Positions 8,124 through 16,069 are shown, counted from the first letter of the stretch. The stretch is 49,008 nt of DNA from an uncultured Actinomyces sp. (GCA_938040725.1 CALHZX010000009.1:1-49008), one strand, 5' to 3'. A program made the numbers and translations. Notes: generated from the sequence alone by a model not told the origin.

Positions 8124-9664
8124 TTCACTGTTCCAATCGGTTTCACATTCACGATTTCGGGAGCGAGGCCACTCGTGCGGGCCCAATCTTCCGGCGATGA
8201 CGTGGCGGCAAGCTCCAATGACTCGTTCATCTCTTCATGGACACCGCGCAGCAGGTGCTCCATGCTCAGCCCGGAAGGCGCACCCATCAATGCGTCCTTG
8301 ATCGCATACTTCTTGGCACGCTCGACGATCCCTGCGATGAGAGCGCCGGAGACGAGGTCGGAGAGGTAGATGCGCTTGTGATCGCCATTGATAAGAGTCG
8401 CGAGGAAGAGCACGGTTGTCTCGTTACGGGTGTAGAGGGCATCGACGGCACGTTCGCTCATCCCAGCCACGGCCTCGTCGATACCGCCGAAGCGTGCGAT
8501 TTCGGAGGCATGGATGGGCACCTGCGGGGTCAGGTACTTCGAGAAGATATCGAGCGCTCCCGCGCGATCGGGGCGATCGACGCGGATCCGCACGTCGAGC
8601 CTGCCAGGGCGCAAAACAGCGGGATCAATCATGTCCGCACGGTTGGAGGCTCCGATGATCACAACGTTATCAAGCGACTCAACGCCATCCATCTCCGCAA
8701 GAAGCTGCGGAACGATCATCGTTTCGACGTCCGAGGACACGCCGGTCCCACGCGTGCGGAACAGCGCCTCCATCTCGTCGAAGAAGATGACGACGGGAGT
8801 ATCACCGGCCGCGAGAGTGCGCGCACGAGCGAAAATCGCGCGAATCTGACGTTCGGTCTCGCCGACGAACTTGTTGAGAAGCTCGGGGCCCTTAATGGAC
8901 AGGAAGAACGTCGAGGCGCCTCCGCGCTTGGATAGTGAGTTGGCCACTGCCTTCGCGATGAGGGTCTTGCCAGATCCCGGAGGACCGTACAGGAGAATGC
9001 CCTTGGGCGGACGAAGCCCAAACTGCCGATAGAGCTCGGGGTGATTGAAAGGCATCTCGATCGAGTCGCGCACCTGCGCGATCTGATCGTCGAGACCGCC
9101 GATATCTTCGTACGTGACGTCGGGAACTTCGGGTGTCAGCAGCTGCTCGACATCCTCACGCACGATGCGTTCAAACGCAATCCCGGCACGTGCATCCACG
9201 ACGAGGGAATCTCCGGGGCGCAGGTTGCCGTGACGCAGCGGGCCGGCAAGCTCAAGAAGAGTCTCGGCGCCGCCCTCCGTAGCGACGAGAACACGATCCT
9301 GGCCGACCAATTCGAGGATGGAGACAACCTGTCCACTGCGGGGAAAATCATCGGCAGCGACAGCGATCGACGTGTCGTCGAGACGCACCCACTGTCCGTA
9401 GGACAGATCGGTCACATCGAGCTTCGGCGACACCGCCACACGCATACGCTTGCCGACGCTCACGACCTCGATCTGACGCGACGATGGGAAAGCGCGCACA
9501 AAAGTCGCCAGCGTCTGCGGGGGACGTGATACGTCGGCCAGCTCCCCCTGCAGGCGGATCAGCTCAGTGCGCGCTGTTGTGAGCGCGCTCGTCAGGCGTC
9601 CGTTCTTCTCTTCCAGGGAGATCAGACGCCGCTGCACAGACTCGCGATCAGTAGCCTCACTCAT
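8120..9664 (-). CDS. arc: Proteasome-type AAA ATPase ARC/Mpa, without docking tail
   Basis: A hexameric AAA+ unfoldase that recognises pupylated proteins through an N-terminal coiled coil. The 514-residue order is: coiled coil (about 11-45, RRLISLEEKNGRLTSAL), tandem OB domains (about 50-175), and AAA domain with Walker A GPPGSGKT (227-234), Walker B FFDE (294-297) and a ...LRPGRLDVRIRVDRPD segment. Mycobacterial Mpa ends in a GQYL motif that opens the 20S gate. This protein ends VNVKPIGTVK, so that motif is absent, which agrees with the lack of prcB/prcA in the locus. It overlaps trmI by 8 bp and dop by 4 bp. Confidence 0.96.
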   Translation of the reverse strand: MSEATDRESVQRRLISLEEKNGRLTSALTTARTELIRLQGELADVSRPPQTLATFVRAFPSSRQIEVVSVGKRMRVAVSPKLDVTDLSYGQWVRLDDTSIAVAADDFPRSGQVVSILELVGQDRVLVATEGGAETLLELAGPLRHGNLRPGDSLVVDARAGIAFERIVREDVEQLLTPEVPDVTYEDIGGLDDQIAQVRDSIEMPFNHPELYRQFGLRPPKGILLYGPPGSGKTLIAKAVANSLSKRGGASTFFLSIKGPELLNKFVGETERQIRAIFARARTLAAGDTPVVIFFDEMEALFRTRGTGVSSDVETMIVPQLLAEMDGVESLDNVVIIGASNRADMIDPAVLRPGRLDVRIRVDRPDRAGALDIFSKYLTPQVPIHASEIARFGGIDEAVAGMSERAVDALYTRNETTVLFLATLINGDHKRIYLSDLVSGALIAGIVERAKKYAIKDALMGAPSGLSMEHLLRGVHEEMNESLELAATSSPEDWARTSGLAPEIVNVKPIGTVK

Positions 9665-10706
9665 CGGTCACCGCCTCGCGTCCTTGCGGAGCCCACGTGT
9701 CCGCCTGGGCGACGACGTCGCGGCGCACCTTACGCACCTTCTTCTCGGAGTTCACGCGCTGGCCGACTTTCTCGAGGCTCCAGTCCTCCTCGTCGTCCCA
9801 CGCGCCGCCCTGGCCTTGCGCGGCCTTTGCGGGCCGCGTCGAACGTTCTTGCGGTGTGACGCCGGGGGCAAGAAGGCGGGCAATGACAAGGAATCCGGTG
9901 TGGGCGACCATGCGGTGTTCCGGGCGTACTGCAAGGCCATCAAGGTGCCACTCGCGGCGCATGTCTTCCCACGCAATGGGATCGGTGAAACGCTCGGACG
10001 CACGCAGATCCTCGACGAGACGAGACATCTGCGTCACGGTCGCAACGTAGCACACGAGGACGCCACCCGGGATAAGGGCGTGCGTGATGGCCTCAATGTT
10101 CTCCCAGGGTGCCAACATATCGAGCACGATGCGGTCAACGCTGCCAGCTTCAGCCGACGATAGGACCTCGTCGACGTCTCCAACACGCAGATCCCATGCA
10201 GGGTGGCGTCGACCGAACCAGAGGTCGACGTTGGCGGCTGCAATGTCGGCGAAGTCCTGGCGACGCTCCACGGAGATGAGGCGTCCCTGCGGGCCGACTG
10301 CGTCGAGGAGAGCCATCGACAGAGCGCCAGAGCCTGCACCTGCTTCGACGACTCTCGCACCCGGGAAGATGTCGCTCATGTGGGTGATCACGCCGGCGTC
10401 CTTCGGATAGACGACGGCAGCGCCACGGGGCATTGACATCACGTAGTCGACCTGGAGAGGGCGCAGAATCTGGAACTGGCGGCCTTCTTCCGTGATAATC
10501 ACCTGACCGTCGGGGCGGCCAATAACGTCGTTATGGTTAAAGCCACCGCGGTTGGACTGGAAACGTCCACCGCTGACGAGGATTACCTGGTGGAAGCGTC
10601 CCTTGGGATCACGAACCTGAACGCGATCACCCTCGGCAAGCGGGCCTCGGCGGGTGGGCTGGCCAAAATCGGTGGCCGATATCGAAGTATTACGCTGAAT
10701 AGACAT
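9657..10706 (-). CDS. trmI: tRNA (adenine-58-N1)-methyltransferase TrmI
   Basis: An S-adenosylmethionine-dependent enzyme that makes m1A58 in the tRNA T-loop. The N-terminal beta domain (GPLAEGDRVQVRDPKGRFHQV) and the Rossmann core with VVEAGAGSGALSMALL, LISVERRQDF and RIVLDMLAPWE match the family. The start at 10706 (MSIQRNTSIS, 349 aa) has no ribosome-binding site but sits 7 nt after a TATCCT -10 box, so the transcript is probably leaderless. trmI beside mpa/arc with a divergent RecB-like nuclease is also the mycobacterial arrangement. The C-terminal 70 residues are charged and low complexity. Confidence 0.94.
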   Translation of the reverse strand: MSIQRNTSISATDFGQPTRRGPLAEGDRVQVRDPKGRFHQVILVSGGRFQSNRGGFNHNDVIGRPDGQVIITEEGRQFQILRPLQVDYVMSMPRGAAVVYPKDAGVITHMSDIFPGARVVEAGAGSGALSMALLDAVGPQGRLISVERRQDFADIAAANVDLWFGRRHPAWDLRVGDVDEVLSSAEAGSVDRIVLDMLAPWENIEAITHALIPGGVLVCYVATVTQMSRLVEDLRASERFTDPIAWEDMRREWHLDGLAVRPEHRMVAHTGFLVIARLLAPGVTPQERSTRPAKAAQGQGGAWDDEEDWSLEKVGQRVNSEKKVRKVRRDVVAQADTWAPQGREAVTDE

Positions 10707-10713
10707 TACGTAA

Positions 10714-10719
10714 AGGATA
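10714..10719 (-). promoter_or_regulatory. -10 box of trmI (leaderless)
   Basis: TATCCT on the minus strand, 7 nt before the trmI ATG, fits the actinobacterial TANNNT -10 consensus and a transcript starting at the A of ATG. No Shine-Dalgarno sequence lies between. Inference from spacing only. Confidence 0.55.
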
Positions 10720-10772
10720 CCGCTAACCACCACCTGAGCCCATGGCAGGACACAGATGAGGGTGGCAGGGGT

Positions 10773-10778
10773 TAGCGT
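10773..10778 (+). promoter_or_regulatory. -10 box of the RecB-like nuclease gene (leaderless)
   Basis: TAGCGT followed by 7 nt and the ATG at 10786; there is no ribosome-binding site. It diverges from the trmI promoter about 55 bp away. Confidence 0.5.
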
Positions 10779-10785
10779 GGTATTC

Positions 10786-11640
10786 ATGACAGACCTAATT
10801 GCCCCCTCGCCCGAACCTCGCGCGTGGGAACCCGCGCTTTCCGCATCGCGTGCGAAAGAGTACGAGCGTTGCCCGCTGCAGTACCGGCTCCATGTCCTTG
10901 ATGGGTACCGGGAGCCGGAAACGCGCGCGAAAGCCTTGGGGACGGTCGTCCACGCAGTACTTGAGGAGCTCTTCGCCCTCGATCCACCTGAGCGCAAACC
11001 CCAGAACGCACGCGCGCGGGTCGTGCCGCAATACGAGGCATTCGTGGCGAAGAACCCCGAGGTTGCCGCCCTCTTTGCCAACGACGCTGACCGAGAGGCG
11101 TGGCTCGACGATGCCCGCACGCTTATCGACGGCTACTTCGCGATCGAGGCTCCTCAGTGGATCGCTCCAGCGGCGCGCGAGCAGAGGGTGACCACGACGA
11201 CCGAGCGCGGCGTGCGCCTGCTCGGCTTCATTGACCGGGTCGATCAAGCTCCGGACGGACGCCTGCGCGTCGTCGACTACAAGACCGGAAAGGCGCCTGG
11301 ACCGCGCTATGTGGGAGAGGCACTCTACCAGATGCGTTTCTACGCGCTCCTGCTTGCACGTACACAGGTTCTCCCCTCCCGCATGCAGCTCGTGTACCTG
11401 CGTGCGGGGCAGGTGATCACGCTGGATCCCACGGCAGACGAGATCCGTGATTTTGAGCGCCACATCGATCAGCTCTGGGACCGCATCGAACACGATATTG
11501 AGCACGATTCCTTCACACCCCGCAAGAATCCGCTGTGCAACTGGTGTGGCGTGCGCTCACTGTGTCCACTGTTTGGTGGAACTACTCCCCCGATGCCGCG
11601 CCAACACGCGCAGTGGCTGGCGCGGACTCGGTTAGGCTAG
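10786..11640 (+). CDS. RecB-family PD-(D/E)XK exonuclease with Fe-S cluster motif
   Basis: A 284-residue single-domain nuclease of the RecB/AddB/Cas4 type. N-terminal SASRAKEYERCPLQYRLH provides the first cysteine. GTVVHAVLEELF and the core GFIDRVDQ...RVVDYKTGKAP supply the Asp and the D-x-K catalytic residues. The C-terminal CNWCGVRSLC (Cx2Cx5C) completes a four-cysteine [4Fe-4S] site. The start at 10786 is preferred over the one at 10756 because of the promoter spacing. In mycobacteria the homologue also sits divergent from trmI. Substrate and partners are unknown; a stand-alone repair nuclease is likely. It ends 4 bp before the next gene. Confidence 0.9.
   Translation: MTDLIAPSPEPRAWEPALSASRAKEYERCPLQYRLHVLDGYREPETRAKALGTVVHAVLEELFALDPPERKPQNARARVVPQYEAFVAKNPEVAALFANDADREAWLDDARTLIDGYFAIEAPQWIAPAAREQRVTTTTERGVRLLGFIDRVDQAPDGRLRVVDYKTGKAPGPRYVGEALYQMRFYALLLARTQVLPSRMQLVYLRAGQVITLDPTADEIRDFERHIDQLWDRIEHDIEHDSFTPRKNPLCNWCGVRSLCPLFGGTTPPMPRQHAQWLARTRLG
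11633..11638 (+). promoter_or_regulatory. -10 box of the aldo-keto-reductase-like gene (leaderless)
   Basis: TAGGCT lies inside the last codons of the upstream gene, 6 nt before the ATG at 11645. This suggests an independent leaderless transcript in addition to read-through. Confidence 0.45.
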
Positions 11641-11644
11641 AGGC

Positions 11645-12595
11645 ATGGAACTGAAGCAATGCGGACGTAGCGGGCTCTATCTGTCCGCGCTCGGTTTGGG
11701 CACCCTCACATGGGGGCGCGACACCGATGGACCCGAGGCCCATGACATGCTCAAGGCTTTCGTCGATGCCGGCGGTAATCTCGTCGAGTGCTCCCCTGCA
11801 CACGGCGACGGGATCGCGGTTGACGTCCTGTCGGAGGGACTGTCGAGTATCGGCCGACACCGCGTCGCACTCGTCTGGCGGGGCGCGGTTCGATGTGCCG
11901 GAGAGGGCGCGTGGGTCGCCGCTGCGGGCCGCGGTGATCTGCTGCGCAGCCTCGACGATGCCCTGGCGAGGCTCGACACAGATTACGTCGACGTATGGCT
12001 TGTCGAGCCACGTCCGGAGGTTCCGCTTGAGGAGACTCTCGAGGCCGCGACGCTTGCGCAGCGCTCCGGCCGCGCCCACTATGTCGGATTGTCGCGGGCA
12101 TCCCACTGGGAACTTGCAGAGGCCGTGACACGCGGGATATTGGGCGCATGCGCGCCAATAACCGTTGTCGAAGCCCCCTTTTCGTTGGCGAATGCCTCAG
12201 CGTCCCAGACCATTGCTGAGCTGTCGGGCCGAGGTATCGGTGTTATCGCAGCCTCTGCATTGGCCGGGGGTGCGCTGACGGGCAAGTATCGTCACACGAC
12301 CCCCGCAGATTCGCGCGCCGCATCGCCACATCTGCGACACATGGTCGAATCCTACCTGGAGGGTCACCCAAGGACTGTCATTGAGGCGGCCTCTCGCGCT
12401 GCGGCCGGTTTGGAACGGTCGACCGGTGACGTCGCGCTGGCATGGGTGCGTGACTTTCCCGGCGTGAGCGCTGCACTGATCGGGCCTCGCACCCGCCGTC
12501 AGCTCGACACTCTTCTCGGTTATTCAGAGCCGCTGCCGACTCCGATCCGTCAAGTTCTCGCAGAGGTTGCTGGTCCGTCGGGCGTGGCGCGCTGA
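11645..12595 (+). CDS. Aldo-keto reductase-fold protein lacking the catalytic tetrad
   Basis: The 316-residue protein has the (beta/alpha)8 plan of aldo-keto reductases: GLYLSALGLGTLTWG, LLRSLDDALARLDTDYVDVWLVEPRP, VPLEETLEA, GRAHYVGLS, IAASALAGGALTGKY, and the cofactor-site ALIGPRTRRQLDTLL. All four catalytic positions (Asp, Tyr, Lys, His) look changed: the FDTAxxYG segment reads VECSPAHG, the lysine strand reads VALVWRG, and the LLH segment reads WLVE. It may bind NADP(H) without classical reductase chemistry. Genes with this drift are annotated simply as AKRs, so the product name should be read as fold only. A strong terminator follows. Confidence 0.85.
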   Translation: MELKQCGRSGLYLSALGLGTLTWGRDTDGPEAHDMLKAFVDAGGNLVECSPAHGDGIAVDVLSEGLSSIGRHRVALVWRGAVRCAGEGAWVAAAGRGDLLRSLDDALARLDTDYVDVWLVEPRPEVPLEETLEAATLAQRSGRAHYVGLSRASHWELAEAVTRGILGACAPITVVEAPFSLANASASQTIAELSGRGIGVIAASALAGGALTGKYRHTTPADSRAASPHLRHMVESYLEGHPRTVIEAASRAAAGLERSTGDVALAWVRDFPGVSAALIGPRTRRQLDTLLGYSEPLPTPIRQVLAEVAGPSGVAR

Positions 12596-12613
12596 GCGTC
12601 AGCTGAACTGAAC

Positions 12614-12657
12614 AGACGGGTGGGGTCCAAACCATGCGGTTCGGGCCCCACCCGTCT
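12614..12657. terminator. Bidirectional hairpin terminator
   Basis: A perfect 12-bp stem, AGACGGGTGGGG (12614-12625) with CCCCACCCGTCT (12646-12657), extended inward by three more pairs. It lies between the end of the plus-strand aldo-keto-reductase-like gene and the end of the minus-strand acidic-protein gene. The U-tracts are weak. Confidence 0.8.
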
Positions 12658-12679
12658 ATCTGAGCATCCGGGAAGCTAC

Positions 12680-12958
12680 TCAGTCGTCAACTTCGATGAA
12701 ATCATCATCGTCATCCTCGAAGTCGGACTCGTCATCCGAGTCATCATCCTCATCGGAGTCGTCGAGGATGTCGAACGGCAACTCGACCCCGAGCTGAGTG
12801 AACAGAATGTCGTCGTAGGTGAAGAACGCGTCACGCAGCGCCAACTCGGCTGCTTCGAGCGCGGCATCATCGGCCTCGTCTCCATCGCGGGCGATGTCGA
12901 AGTGGTTCTCGAAGGCGTTCAGCAGGCGCGTCAGCGCGCGGCGGGCATCTCCAGTCAT
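12680..12958 (-). CDS. Small acidic actinobacterial protein of unknown function
   Basis: A 92-residue protein: a helical N-terminal two-thirds (MTGDARRALTRLLNAFENHF..., with FFTYDDILFTQLGVELPFD) and an Asp/Glu-only tail (about residues 66-92). It resembles short actinobacterial proteins often labelled 'primosomal protein' without evidence; I would not use that name. The ATG at 12958 is chosen because a TAGAAT -10 box (12966-12971) ends 7 nt upstream; an ATG at 12967 would overlap that box. The acidic tail suggests a nucleic-acid mimic or a partner for a basic protein, but that is speculation. Confidence 0.75.
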   Translation of the reverse strand: MTGDARRALTRLLNAFENHFDIARDGDEADDAALEAAELALRDAFFTYDDILFTQLGVELPFDILDDSDEDDDSDDESDFEDDDDDFIEVDD

Positions 12959-12965
12959 GACATTC

Positions 12966-12971
12966 ATTCTA
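12966..12971 (-). promoter_or_regulatory. -10 box of the small acidic protein gene (leaderless)
   Basis: TAGAAT on the minus strand, 7 nt before the ATG at 12958. It overlaps the alternative ATG at 12967, so it argues for the shorter reading. Confidence 0.55.
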
Positions 12972-12991
12972 CCGTGAGACGGCGCACTTTA

Positions 12992-14089
12992 TCAGGGGAG
13001 GTTGAGCTGCGAACGGATAACGGACACCATCAGGTCCGTTCCCTTAATCTCTGCGGTCTGGTCCGCGCCGAGAATGCGGGTCTGGCCATCCGCGTCAAGC
13101 AGCTGCGACGCACCCATGTTCGGACCGAGGGGCAGGATCACCCATTCCTTCGTCGGCTGGTAGATGGCGTCGGGCTTCTCCCCTTCGATCTGCGCGGTGA
13201 TGTTCGCGATCACGACGCGGGCCTGCTGGCGCGCGGCATCGGCACGCTTCGATTCGCGCACGTCGGTGAGGTCGCCGACAGCGTAGACGTTCGGGTGATC
13301 CACGACCTGCATGGTGCCATCGACGCGGATGGTGCCGTTCGGGTTCATGACAGACTCATAGTCGGAGCCAATCAGGAAGCCGGTGTTAGCGCGCGCTCCG
13401 TAGCACTGGAACCACAGGTCGGCCTCGATGACGTCACCGTTCTTGGTTTCAACCATGAAGTGTCCCAGGTCGCCGACGTTCTGCGGTGGCAGGTAAGCGA
13501 GCTCGGAACCGGTCACGACGCGTACGCCGAGGGTGCTCAGCTGCTCGCTGATCTCTTCGCGGAGCGCGTCTGTGTAGCCAGGGGTGCCCAGAATCTGGTC
13601 CGAGGACTCGACGATGGTGACGTCGAGGCCCGGGAAGGCGTTGGCGAGCTCGCCGGTCAACTCGATGCCGACGGTGCCGCCGCCAACGATCATGACGGAG
13701 CGAGCACGGCTCAGGTTCTCGTGCAGCTGCTCGAGGCGCGCCTTGGCAACGGAGGAACGGTACGAGGAGTACTTCGCCGGGAAGGGATAGGTGGATCCGG
13801 TGGCGAAGACAACGTAGTCGGCTTCGATCGGGTCGTGTCCGAAGACGTGGACTGTCGTGCCGTCGACGCGCGAAACCGTGCCACGCACAACCTCGCCGCG
13901 GCTCAGGAGATTCGTGTAGGGCATGAAGATCGCATGCTCCCACACCGTATCGACAGCGGCGCGCAGGGCCGCTGCATGGTGGACGAACTGGTCCTTCTGT
14001 TCGATGAGAACAACGTCCGCAAGGGGATCAAGTCCCTTAGCGACCGTGACGCCTCCGTATCCTCCGCCAATGACTGCGACGCGTGCCAT
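12992..14089 (-). CDS. FAD-dependent NADH dehydrogenase-like oxidoreductase
   Basis: A two-dinucleotide-binding-domain flavoprotein of 365 residues, related to type II NADH dehydrogenases and FSP1/AIFM2. The N-terminal FAD site is VAVIGGGYGGVTVAKGL, the NAD(P) site is VMIVGGGTVGIELTGEL, and the second FAD motif is VYAVGDLTD. No redox CxxC pair is present. It lacks an obvious C-terminal membrane anchor, so quinone reduction is possible but unproven. The start at 14089 has a strong GGAGGAAAGAC ribosome-binding site. The gene stands alone between the MazG-like gene and the acidic-protein gene, all on the minus strand. Confidence 0.85.
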   Translation of the reverse strand: MARVAVIGGGYGGVTVAKGLDPLADVVLIEQKDQFVHHAAALRAAVDTVWEHAIFMPYTNLLSRGEVVRGTVSRVDGTTVHVFGHDPIEADYVVFATGSTYPFPAKYSSYRSSVAKARLEQLHENLSRARSVMIVGGGTVGIELTGELANAFPGLDVTIVESSDQILGTPGYTDALREEISEQLSTLGVRVVTGSELAYLPPQNVGDLGHFMVETKNGDVIEADLWFQCYGARANTGFLIGSDYESVMNPNGTIRVDGTMQVVDHPNVYAVGDLTDVRESKRADAARQQARVVIANITAQIEGEKPDAIYQPTKEWVILPLGPNMGASQLLDADGQTRILGADQTAEIKGTDLMVSVIRSQLNLP

Positions 14090-14181
14090 GTCTTTCCTCC
14101 TTATGAGTGGACCGCGTCTATTGTGTCACCTGACGGGCGCGAACGCGCGTGCTAGGGACTTTAGTCCGAGTCGGGCGAGCC

Positions 14182-14676
14182 CTACTGTTCGTCGATCCCG
14201 AGGCCACGTGCGATATTGGGCGGGAAGAAGTTGGGGCCCTTGAGTACCTTCCCGTCCTCGCGGAGCTTGACAGAGCCATCGGGCATCAGCTTCGACAGGT
14301 TCGAAGCCTGGACCTGCGCGAGCACCGAATCCAGATCCATTCCTGATTCGATCGCCATACCGAAAATAACGTACACGAGATCCGCAAGGGCATCCGCGGC
14401 CTCGATGACATCGCGCTCTCCGTCATCAGCAGCTGCGGCCTTCTCGGTGGCGGCCTCGATGATGGCGCGCGCACGCTTGCCGTACACCGCTCCGACGAGC
14501 TCAGCGAACTCTTCGGCAATGAGGCTCATGCGCAGATCGAGGCGCTCGTAGGACAGCGTCGGATCGTCGAAAGGACGAATCGGAACCGAGTAGGTGCGGT
14601 GGAACTCCATGACGAGATCCATGGGGCTGGGCGCTCGCCCGGTCGTGTTCGAGGCGGTGGTGGTCTTCTCGCTCAT
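14182..14676 (-). CDS. MazG-like / phosphoribosyl-ATP pyrophosphohydrolase-like nucleotide hydrolase
   Basis: A 164-residue all-alpha NTP pyrophosphohydrolase fold. The metal site is visible as EEFAELVGA (ExxE) and DALADLVYVIFG (ExxD-type helix), with the substrate-side NLSKL. A C-terminal VKLREDGKVLKGPNFFPPNI tail is typical of the DR2231/HisE-like group that cleaves dUTP or related nucleotides. The ATG at 14676 (MSEKTTTASN) overlaps the upstream gene's stop by 4 bp; a longer reading to 14904 would run into that gene in another frame. A housecleaning role is inferred. Confidence 0.85.
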   Translation of the reverse strand: MSEKTTTASNTTGRAPSPMDLVMEFHRTYSVPIRPFDDPTLSYERLDLRMSLIAEEFAELVGAVYGKRARAIIEAATEKAAAADDGERDVIEAADALADLVYVIFGMAIESGMDLDSVLAQVQASNLSKLMPDGSVKLREDGKVLKGPNFFPPNIARGLGIDEQ

Positions 14677-15356
14677 GCGTGATCCTTTCGAGACTGTTCC
14701 CAGGCGGTGGCCAGGATGTTCGTGAATGCGGTCGTGGTCTGATGCCCGTCGACGAGGAACTGGGCGTCGAAGACGTAAGTGGGGACGGCGGTGACGCCCA
14801 TGTGCATCGCCATTTGGAAGTCCGAATAGACGCGGGAAGCCCATTCTTCGTCTTCGATGGCCAGTGCCGCTAGGTCTGCCGGCATGCCAACGTCCTGGGC
14901 ACACCCGATGAGGACGTCCGGCTCGGAGACGTCGAGTCCCATTTCGAAGTGGGCACGCATAATTGCCTCGGCAACCTTGAGCTGGCGCGAGGAGGGGCCT
15001 GCCACCGTGTCCTCGTCAATATCCGCGTCATGGGCTGCGGCTATCACGCGGTGCGCGCGCGACGTCGGGGCAATGATCAGATTGTCGAAGTCAAAACGAA
15101 TGCCCTCACGAGCGCCGAGTGCGCGCATGCGTTCATCCGATTCACGCACCTCTTCGAGGGTTGCGGTGCCAGATTCGACGAGGGCAACGACTCGCGGCTT
15201 ATCAATGGGCGCGTCGAGATCGGGATCGAGAAGAAATGCGTGCAGGTAGACCTCAACCTCGTCACGGTGCTCGAATTGCTCGAGAGCTGTGCGAAGGTGT
15301 CGCAGCCCCAAGTAACTCCAGGGATCGCAGGTGTCGAGCCACATGTCAATACGCAC
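14673..15356 (-). CDS. DsbA/FrnE-family protein with the active-site CxxC lost
   Basis: A 227-residue thioredoxin-fold protein with a helical insertion, like FrnE and 2-hydroxychromene-2-carboxylate isomerases. FrnE proteins start with ...VCPWCYIG; here the site reads DTCDPWSYLG, so Cys-Pro-Trp-Cys is Asp-Pro-Trp-Ser with a single cysteine (Cys10) just before it. The cis-proline segment MGVTAVPTYVFDAQFLVDG and the ending are conserved. No signal peptide, so cytoplasmic. It is co-transcribed with, and overlaps, the MazG-like gene, and follows the tRNA terminator. A disulfide role is unlikely without the CxxC; a glutathione- or thiol-binding isomerase-like role is possible. Confidence 0.8.
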   Translation of the reverse strand: MRIDMWLDTCDPWSYLGLRHLRTALEQFEHRDEVEVYLHAFLLDPDLDAPIDKPRVVALVESGTATLEEVRESDERMRALGAREGIRFDFDNLIIAPTSRAHRVIAAAHDADIDEDTVAGPSSRQLKVAEAIMRAHFEMGLDVSEPDVLIGCAQDVGMPADLAALAIEDEEWASRVYSDFQMAMHMGVTAVPTYVFDAQFLVDGHQTTTAFTNILATAWEQSRKDHA

Positions 15357-15380
15357 GGCGCCTCCTCGTCGGTGGTATGG

Positions 15381-15408
15381 AAAACCCCGGAGCCTTTCGG
15401 CTCCGGGG
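15381..15408 (-). terminator. Rho-independent terminator of tRNA-Leu
   Basis: Minus-strand stem CCCCGGAGCC / GGCTCCGGGG (15385-15408) with a GAAA tetraloop and a following TTTT (15381-15384), directly downstream of the tRNA gene. A textbook intrinsic terminator. Confidence 0.92.
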
Positions 15409-15415
15409 CATCTCG

Positions 15416-15502
15416 TGCGCGGAGGGGGACTTGAACCCCCACCCTCGTAAAATGAGGACTAGCACCTCAAGCTAGCGCGTCTGCCTATTCCGCCACCCGC
15501 GC
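15416..15502 (-). tRNA. tRNA-Leu (anticodon GAG)
   Basis: An 87-nt class II tRNA. Acceptor GCGCGGG pairs with TCCGCGC; D-arm TGGCGGAATAGGCAGACGCG; anticodon arm CTAGC-TTGAGGT-GCTAG with GAG at 34-36, reading CUC/CUU; a long variable arm (CCTCATTTTACGAGG); and T-arm GGGGGTTCAAGTCCCCC. The discriminator is A, and no CCA is encoded. It stands alone between marR and the DsbA-like gene. Confidence 0.96.
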
Positions 15503-15580
15503 AGGTGAGCGATGCGAACCGCTGCGATCCGCAAGCGAGTAGAAGCTTAACACGATGTGGTTGACATGCGCCAATCGAAA

Positions 15581-16069
15581 CTAGGATTCTTTTTCGTCGC
15601 CCCGCAGACGCGAGTCGAGAGTCGCGAAAACCTTTGCAATTGCATCGATATCTTCGTCCGTCATGCCATCGAGAAGATATTCGCTGACGGTCTGCTGATG
15701 TAGTTCTGTGGCAGCAAGCACAGTTTCGATGCCCTGTGTTGTCAGGCATGCGTCGTATCCCCGACGATCTGTCTGCGACGGAACACGCTCCACCCAACCG
15801 TCACGCGAAAGGTTCGACACGAGGTAGGTGACACGCGAGGGAGAATAAACGACCCGCTCAGCGAGCTCCCCCATGCGCAGGCGGTGGCCGGGGGCCTCCC
15901 ATAGCGCCAGGAGAATGTTGTAGTCCGGCATGGAGACGCCGTAGGTGCGCTTGAGACGTGTCTCGAGAATGCCTTGCAGGCGCCCGGACGCCTCGAAGAA
16001 GACCCGCCATGCGGCAGCACGCGCACTATTGGCCTGAACGATCGGCGTGAGTCGTGCTCGTGATTCCAT
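15581..16069 (-). CDS. MarR-family transcriptional regulator
   Basis: A 162-residue winged-helix protein. N-terminal dimer helix (AAAWRVFFEASGRLQGILE), a helix-turn-helix region (MGELAERVVYSPSRVTYLVSNL), and the wing with VPSQTDRRGYDACLTTQG, where DRR is the MarR signature. The ATG at 16069 is preferred because of the strong AGGAGGGAGAC upstream; a start at 16228 would add 53 unrelated residues and overlap the divergent gene. It faces the HAD phosphatase gene across about 90 bp and may regulate it, but no ligand or operator is evident beyond a short TAGTGACTA palindrome at 16120-16128. Confidence 0.93.
   Translation of the reverse strand: MESRARLTPIVQANSARAAAWRVFFEASGRLQGILETRLKRTYGVSMPDYNILLALWEAPGHRLRMGELAERVVYSPSRVTYLVSNLSRDGWVERVPSQTDRRGYDACLTTQGIETVLAATELHQQTVSEYLLDGMTDEDIDAIAKVFATLDSRLRGDEKES

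Noticed and set aside
12620..14155. 511-codon plus-strand open frame opposite the flavoprotein gene
   Set aside because: It runs through a terminator, the acidic-protein gene and the flavoprotein gene in antisense; no recognisable motif.
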